Below are positions 59,596 through 64,000 of a DNA stretch of 64,000 nucleotides, piece after piece; position 1 is the stretch's first letter, and each line of letters begins with the position of its first letter. Position numbers and translations under genes: made by a program. Origin of the DNA: Roseibacterium beibuensis (GTDB lineage Bacteria > Pseudomonadota > Alphaproteobacteria > Rhodobacterales > Rhodobacteraceae); the NCBI RefSeq assembly GCF_039542305.1, contig NZ_BAABHW010000005.1, positions 186,001 through 250,000 on the forward strand, written 5' to 3'. The notes beneath the pieces were generated by a model, which was not told where the DNA came from, did no database searches, and saw only the letters and a program-made list of their open reading frames with translations.

Positions 59596-60638
59596 TCCGG
59601 CTTGCCGATCTTCGCGATGGCGAGGGGGGCCAGCACCGACAGGAACAGCCGCCGGTAGATATGGTGCGCGGCGGTAAAGGCCGGGTCCGCGCCCAGCATG
59701 ATGCTGAGGGCGGCCATCGTCTCCAACCCGCCGGGGGCGAAGGCGATCAGCAGGTCGGTCAACGGCAAATCCGTCACCGCCCGCACGAACAGCGCCGCGC
59801 CCAGGGTCACGGCAACGGCCAGGCCCGTCAGCACGCCCGAGGCCGCCGCCGCGCGCGCGATCAGGGCGAAGGTCACGCCGTTGAACCGCGTGCCGATCAG
59901 GCTGCCCATGATGGTGAAGGTCGGGATCGCGACCCAGGCGGGCGGCGCGCCCGTGACCCAGCCCGCCCCGTGGGCGAGGCCCGAGACCGCCATGCCCGCC
60001 ATCACCAGCGCGGCGGGCACCTTCAGCCGGAGGAAGACGAGCCCCAGCGCAACGCCCAACACGGCCAGCAGCAGCATGGTGGCGAGGTCCAGCGTCTCGG
60101 TGATCGGGGCGGTCATCGACAGGTCCGCATCGCTGGCCAGCGCCACCACGACCGGCACGACCAGCGTCAGCAGCAGCACCCGCAGCGACTGGATCACCGT
60201 CACCACCCGCACATCCGAGCGGATCGAGGCCGAAAGCGCGATCACGAAACTCAGGTGCCCGGGCATCGCGGTCAGCCGCGCCGTGGCCGCGTCGAAGCCG
60301 AACATCCGCTGCACCAGCGCGCCCCCGCCGAAGACGATCAGCACAAGGCCAAGGGTCAAGGTGACCAGCGGCACCGGCCATTGCGGCAGGGAGGCGACCA
60401 CTTCGGGCGTGATCCCCGCACCAAGGCTCAGGCCGATCATCACGAAACAGGTATTGCGCAGCCAGTCGGGGATATGCGTCTCGACGCCCCAGAGAGACAC
60501 CGCCGTCACCACGGCGGCCGGCCCCGTCAGGAAGGGCGCGGGCACGCCCGAGGCCCAGCCCAGCACCGCGCCCACCGCCCCGGCGAAAAGCGCGGCGGCC
60601 ACGGGCCTGACCTGTGACAGAAAAGAACGCGGGTGCAT
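59592..60638 (-). CDS. AbrB family membrane protein
   Basis: The 348-residue protein has about 10 membrane segments and the duplicated AbrB (ammonia monooxygenase-like) pattern: FLTGPAAVVTAVSLWGVETH, FVMIGLSLGAGITPEVV, ATARLTAMPGHLSFVIALSA, VMAGMAVSGLAHGAGW, FAPGGLETMAALSIMLGADP. The PGHLS and PGGLE boxes are the two repeat signatures. The family is thought to transport or regulate, but the substrate is not known. Confidence 0.88.
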   Translation of the reverse strand: MHPRSFLSQVRPVAAALFAGAVGAVLGWASGVPAPFLTGPAAVVTAVSLWGVETHIPDWLRNTCFVMIGLSLGAGITPEVVASLPQWPVPLVTLTLGLVLIVFGGGALVQRMFGFDAATARLTAMPGHLSFVIALSASIRSDVRVVTVIQSLRVLLLTLVVPVVVALASDADLSMTAPITETLDLATMLLLAVLGVALGLVFLRLKVPAALVMAGMAVSGLAHGAGWVTGAPPAWVAIPTFTIMGSLIGTRFNGVTFALIARAAAASGVLTGLAVAVTLGAALFVRAVTDLPLTDLLIAFAPGGLETMAALSIMLGADPAFTAAHHIYRRLFLSVLAPLAIAKIGKPD

Positions 60639-61097
60639 GGCGCCGGTTTATCCCCTCTGCCCCCCGCCTTACAGGGGCATCCCCCGTCCCGGTATCTCTG
60701 GTTTCGCGACGCCATCGTCGCATGCCGGCACGGCTGGAGCGCGGCAGGCGGACGCGCGCGGGACCGGGGGCGCACCGTGGGAGGCGATGTTGACCGGATA
60801 GCCCATGGGCTGCCGAAGCGCCCGCACGCTCAATTCGCCCCATCGGTAATGCTCTGATTTCACGTATGGAAACGGTCACTCAACCCAGAGGCGCGCGCCG
60901 CGCCCCGCGCCCTCCCCGAGGTGGAAAACGACCTGACGTAAGGCAAACTCTTGCCAGATACGGGCGGCTTCGTAACATTAGCGTCACATAACAACGATAA
61001 CCGCCACGTCGGGCGGCCTTTGCGCTGCCCGTCCACCTGATTGAACCCAACAGGAGGGCCGTGTGCCTCTGACGCGCACGGTCTTTAGGAGAGACAT
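60639..61097. promoter_or_regulatory. Region upstream of ugpB with candidate Pho box
   Basis: No gene is supported in this 459-bp stretch. CGTAACAT (60971-60978) and CGTCACAT (60982-60989) are direct repeats 11 bp apart, the spacing and content of a PhoB-binding Pho box; CAACGATAAC continues the pattern more weakly. In other bacteria ugp genes are induced by phosphate starvation through PhoB, which makes the site plausible. The remainder (about 60640-60960) shows nothing recognisable. Confidence 0.45.
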
Positions 61098-62420
61098 ATG
61101 ACCTTCCGTATCCTTGCCGCGGCGTCCGCGGCCAGCGCCGTCGCCATTTCGGCCGCCCTGCCCGCTTTCGCTCAGGACCGTGCCGAAGTCGAATTTTGGC
61201 ACGCCATGGGCGGCCAGCTGGGCGAGCGCGTCGACCAGTTCGCCTCCGACTTCAACGCCACGCAGGACAGCTGCACCGTCACCGCCGTCTACCAGGGCAA
61301 CTATACCGAAACGATGACCTCGGCCATCGCGGCGTTCCGCGCCGGTGAACAGCCCCATATCGTGCAGGTCTTCGAGGTGGGCACCGCCACCATGATGTCG
61401 GCGGCCGATAACGGCGCCATCTACCCCGTTCACCAGCTGATGGAAGACGCGGGCATCGAGTTCGACGAAGCCGCCTATCTGCCCGGCGTGATCTCCTACT
61501 ACTCGGACACCGATGGCAACCTGCTGTCGCTGCCCTTCAACTCGTCCACGCCGGTGATGTGGTACAACGCCACCCTGCTGGAAGAGAACGGCCTCGACGT
61601 TCCGACCACCTGGGACGAGGTCTGGGCCGCGGCCCGCGTCCTGCGCGACGCCGGTGTGCCCTCGCCCGTCGGCTTCGGCTGGCAATCCTGGACCCAGATC
61701 GAGAACTACTCGGCCTGGCACGACCTGCCCATGGGCACGCAGGAAAACGGCTTTGCCGGTACGGATACCGAGTTCACCTTCAACAACGAAGCGGTCGTGA
61801 ACCACATCCAGGCCATCGCGGATGCCGGTGAGGAAGGCCTCTTCACCTATGGCGGCCGTCGCGGCGACTCGCGCGGGATGTTCGTGAACGGCGAAACCGC
61901 GATGTGGATCAACTCCTCGGCCTATTACGGTGGCTTCGTGAACGACATCACCGAGTTCGAGTTCAGCCAGGCGATGATGCCGCTCGACACCGCGGTTGCC
62001 GACGCGCCGCAGAACTCGATCATCGGCGGTGCAACCCTGTGGGTTCTGCAAGGCGGCGAAGAGGCCGAGTACGCCTGCACCGCGCAGTTCCTGTCGTTCC
62101 TGTCGACGGCCGAGCAGCAGGCCGACTGGGCCGGGTCGACCGGCTACGTGCCGATCACCACGGCCGCCTATGAACTGATGGGTGAACAGGGCTTCTTCGA
62201 CGAGAACCCGGGCACCGACGTCGCCATCCAGCAGCTGACGCTGAACCAGCCCACGCCGAACAGCCGTGGCGTGCGTTTCGGCAACTTCGTGCAGATCCGC
62301 GACGTGATCAACGAAGAGCTGGAAGCCGTCTGGTCCGGTGACAAGACCGCACAGGAAGCAATGGATGCCGCCGTCGAGCGTGGCAACGAGCTTCTGCGCC
62401 GCTTCGAGGCCGCGAACTGA
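61098..62420 (+). CDS. ugpB: Glycerol-3-phosphate ABC transporter, substrate-binding protein
   Basis: The 440-residue periplasmic protein has a signal peptide ending ALPAFAQ and the UgpB pattern: VEFWHAMGGQLGERVDQFAS, TAVYQGNYTETMTSAIAAFR, AGEQPHIVQVFEVGTATMM and GWQSWTQIENYSAWHDLP. It binds sn-glycerol 3-phosphate or its diesters. ATG 61098 follows AGGAGAG. A terminator-like hairpin follows it. Confidence 0.92.
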   Translation: MTFRILAAASAASAVAISAALPAFAQDRAEVEFWHAMGGQLGERVDQFASDFNATQDSCTVTAVYQGNYTETMTSAIAAFRAGEQPHIVQVFEVGTATMMSAADNGAIYPVHQLMEDAGIEFDEAAYLPGVISYYSDTDGNLLSLPFNSSTPVMWYNATLLEENGLDVPTTWDEVWAAARVLRDAGVPSPVGFGWQSWTQIENYSAWHDLPMGTQENGFAGTDTEFTFNNEAVVNHIQAIADAGEEGLFTYGGRRGDSRGMFVNGETAMWINSSAYYGGFVNDITEFEFSQAMMPLDTAVADAPQNSIIGGATLWVLQGGEEAEYACTAQFLSFLSTAEQQADWAGSTGYVPITTAAYELMGEQGFFDENPGTDVAIQQLTLNQPTPNSRGVRFGNFVQIRDVINEELEAVWSGDKTAQEAMDAAVERGNELLRRFEAAN

Positions 62421-62435
62421 TCGCATCACATGACC

Positions 62436-62468
62436 GGGCCGGGCGAGAAATGTCGCCCGGCCCTTTTC
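62436..62468 (+). terminator. Hairpin with T-run between ugpB and ugpA
   Basis: GGGCCGGGCGA (62436-62446) pairs perfectly with TCGCCCGGCCC (62453-62463) over 6 nt, then TTTTCC. Being inside an operon, it probably causes partial termination and gives more binding protein than permease. Confidence 0.7.
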
Positions 62469-62499
62469 CAGTTCGACGAACCCGGGCACGATCCGACAT

Positions 62500-63381
62500 A
62501 TGAAACGCGTTGTATTTCGCAGCTGGTGGCTGCCATACCTTCTGGTCGCGCCACAGATCGCGATCACGCTGATCTTTTTCATCTGGCCCGCCTACCAGGC
62601 GCTGGAAAGCTCGCTCTATATCGAGGACGCGTTCGGCTTTTCGCGCAACTTCGTCTGGTTCGAGAATTTCGAACAGCTGTTCAGCGATGCCGGCTACCTG
62701 CGGTCGTTCAAGACCACGCTGATTTTCGGCCTGTCGGTCACCTTCCTGTCGATGTCGATGGCGCTTGGTCTGGCCGTCGCCGCCAACCGGGTGATCCGCA
62801 GCGCCACCGCCTATCGCACCTTCCTGATCTGGCCCTATGCCGTCGCCCCGGCGCTGGCGGGTGTCTTGTGGTTCTTCATGATGAACCCGACGCTCGGCAT
62901 CGTCGCCTACTGGCTTGAGGCGATGTTCGGCTATGACTGGAACCACTACACCAGCGGCAGCGAGGCGCTGATCATGGTGACCATCGCCGCGGCGTGGAAA
63001 CAGATCAGCTACAACTTCCTGTTCTTCCTCGCCGGGCTGCAATCCATCCCGAAATCCCTGATCGAGGCGGCGGCCATCGACGCGGCCAGCCCCGCGCGGC
63101 GGTTCTGGACCATCGTCTTTCCGCTGCTGTCGCCGACGACCTTCTTCCTGCTGGTCGTGAACCTCGTCTACGCGTTCTTCGACACGTTCGCGATCATCCA
63201 CGCGACCACCTCGGGCGGGCCTGCGGACGCGACCTCGATCCTCGTCTACCGCGTCTACAACACCGGTTTCGTCGGGCAGGATTACGGGTCGAGCGCGGCG
63301 CAATCGGTCGTTCTCATGGCGCTGGTCATCGGGATGACGGTGATCCAGTTCCGCTTCGTCGAACGGAGGGTGAATTACTGA
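62500..63381 (+). CDS. ugpA: Glycerol-3-phosphate ABC transporter permease
   Basis: The 293-residue protein has six membrane segments and the EAA-type loop for the ATPase: SLIEAAAIDAASPARRFWTI then VFPLLSPTTFFL. The N-terminus (LVAPQIAITLIFFIWPAYQA) is typical UgpA. It ends TGATG, overlapping the next gene by 1 nt. Confidence 0.93.
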   Translation: MKRVVFRSWWLPYLLVAPQIAITLIFFIWPAYQALESSLYIEDAFGFSRNFVWFENFEQLFSDAGYLRSFKTTLIFGLSVTFLSMSMALGLAVAANRVIRSATAYRTFLIWPYAVAPALAGVLWFFMMNPTLGIVAYWLEAMFGYDWNHYTSGSEALIMVTIAAAWKQISYNFLFFLAGLQSIPKSLIEAAAIDAASPARRFWTIVFPLLSPTTFFLLVVNLVYAFFDTFAIIHATTSGGPADATSILVYRVYNTGFVGQDYGSSAAQSVVLMALVIGMTVIQFRFVERRVNY

Positions 63382-64000
63382 TGGTCGAAAATCGCCCCCT
63401 CCTGAACATCCTCACGCATCTGGTGCTGATCGCCGGGATCGTCTTCCTGTGCTTCCCGGTCTGGATGGCCCTCGTGGCCTCAACCCACCCGGGCGAGGCG
63501 CTGGTCCGCAGTCCGATCCCGATGTGGTTCGGCGACCAGGGCTTCGAGAATTACCGCCAGCTTCTGACCGGGGGCGTGCCCGCCACGGGCGGCGTCCCGG
63601 TGGCGCAGATGATGTGGAATTCGCTGATCATGGCGCTGGGCATCACCATCGGGAAGATCGCGATCAGCCTCTTGTCCGCCTACGCGATCGTCTATTTCCG
63701 CTTCCCCTTCCGCATGGTGTTCTTCTGGCTGATCTTCATCACCCTGATGCTGCCGGTCGAGGTGCGGATCCTGCCCACCTATGACGTCGTCGCGTCGCTG
63801 GGGATGCTCAACAGCCATACCGGCCTGATCCTGCCGCTGATCGCCTCGGCCACCGCGACCTTCCTGTTCCGGCAGTTCTTTTTGACCGTGCCGGACGAGC
63901 TGGTCGAAGCCGCGCGCATCGACCGCGCCGGGCCGCTGCGGTTCTTCTGGGATATCCTGCTGCCGCTGTCGCGCACGAATATCGCGGCGCTGTTCATCAT
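63381..64000 (+). CDS. ugpE: Glycerol-3-phosphate ABC transporter permease, cut by window edge
   Basis: About 206 codons are visible. The N-terminal membrane helix (LLNILTHLVLIAGIVFLCFP), the inner loop (VAQMMWNSLIMALGITIGKI) and the EAA loop (DELVEAARIDRAGPLRFFWD) are present. The C-terminus lies outside the window. The ATPase gene ugpC is expected further on. Confidence 0.92.
   Translation, partial: MVENRPLLNILTHLVLIAGIVFLCFPVWMALVASTHPGEALVRSPIPMWFGDQGFENYRQLLTGGVPATGGVPVAQMMWNSLIMALGITIGKIAISLLSAYAIVYFRFPFRMVFFWLIFITLMLPVEVRILPTYDVVASLGMLNSHTGLILPLIASATATFLFRQFFLTVPDELVEAARIDRAGPLRFFWDILLPLSRTNIAALFI

Noticed and set aside
60633..60857. Small plus-strand frame upstream of ugpB
   Set aside because: No Shine-Dalgarno, no motif, and composition like antisense or intergenic GC-rich sequence.

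Overview
The window looks like chromosome from a marine-type alphaproteobacterium of the Rhodobacteraceae (Roseobacter group). Base composition is GC-rich throughout. It carries an Irr regulator beside fabA/fabB/fabI, a complete RcGTA-type gene transfer agent, a DMSP-lyase-like cupin gene, and typical alphaproteobacterial housekeeping blocks. The assignment rests on gene content and protein motifs read by eye; no database search was possible.

Layout. 1-9.7 kb: a truncated haloacid-dehalogenase-type hydrolase, an FKBP/SlyD-like isomerase, an unknown membrane protein with a cysteine cluster, a frameshifted DMSP-lyase-like gene, the unsaturated fatty acid genes fabI, fabB and fabA (an M50-like membrane protease lies between fabB and fabA), divergent irr, typA/bipA, a decayed secreted-protein gene, and cysE. 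9.9-25.0 kb (minus strand): a compact gene transfer agent running from small terminase (g1, 25.0 kb) to the tail-tip protein and a DUF2793 protein (9.9 kb), with no integrase, replication or lysis genes inside. Its leader holds an inverted repeat with a CtrA-like half-site and an intrinsic terminator. 25.3-30.7 kb (minus): mltG, fabF, acpP, fabG, a ClpP-like envelope protein and fabD, the fatty acid synthesis cluster.

30.8-39.0 kb: an accessory stretch rich in predicted secreted proteins, interrupted by rpsF-rpsR-rplI and a PQQ-type sugar dehydrogenase. Three proteins here share a four-cysteine module of about 130 residues: once behind a pilin-like membrane anchor and an Asp-Pro-rich linker, once alone, and four times in one protein. 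Three further very small secreted-protein genes follow. 39.3-46.3 kb: tig, an LpxL-like acyltransferase, tRNA-Leu(UAG), a stand-alone Hint domain protein, the NAD(P)H-hydrate repair enzyme, and glnB-glnA. 46.4-57.8 kb: an MliC/SH3-like secreted protein, scpB, scpA, nagZ, a SPOR-domain protein, argS, a set of small cysteine-containing secreted proteins around a cation/proton antiporter, dgt and erpA. 57.9-64 kb: a SpoIIAA-like protein, a small unknown, exonuclease III, an AbrB-type membrane protein, and the start of a ugp glycerol-3-phosphate ABC transporter (ugpB, ugpA, truncated ugpE).

How it fits together. Core lipid synthesis (fabA/B/I and fabD/G/acpP/F), nitrogen signalling (glnB/glnA), ribosomal proteins and cell-envelope functions (mltG, nagZ, scpAB, SPOR) are ordinary. 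The parts worth most attention are the gene transfer agent and its leader, the multi-locus secreted four-cysteine module family, the cluster of small cysteine proteins around the antiporter, the broken DMSP-lyase-like gene, and a pair of back-to-back perfect 22-bp palindromes between irr and typA.
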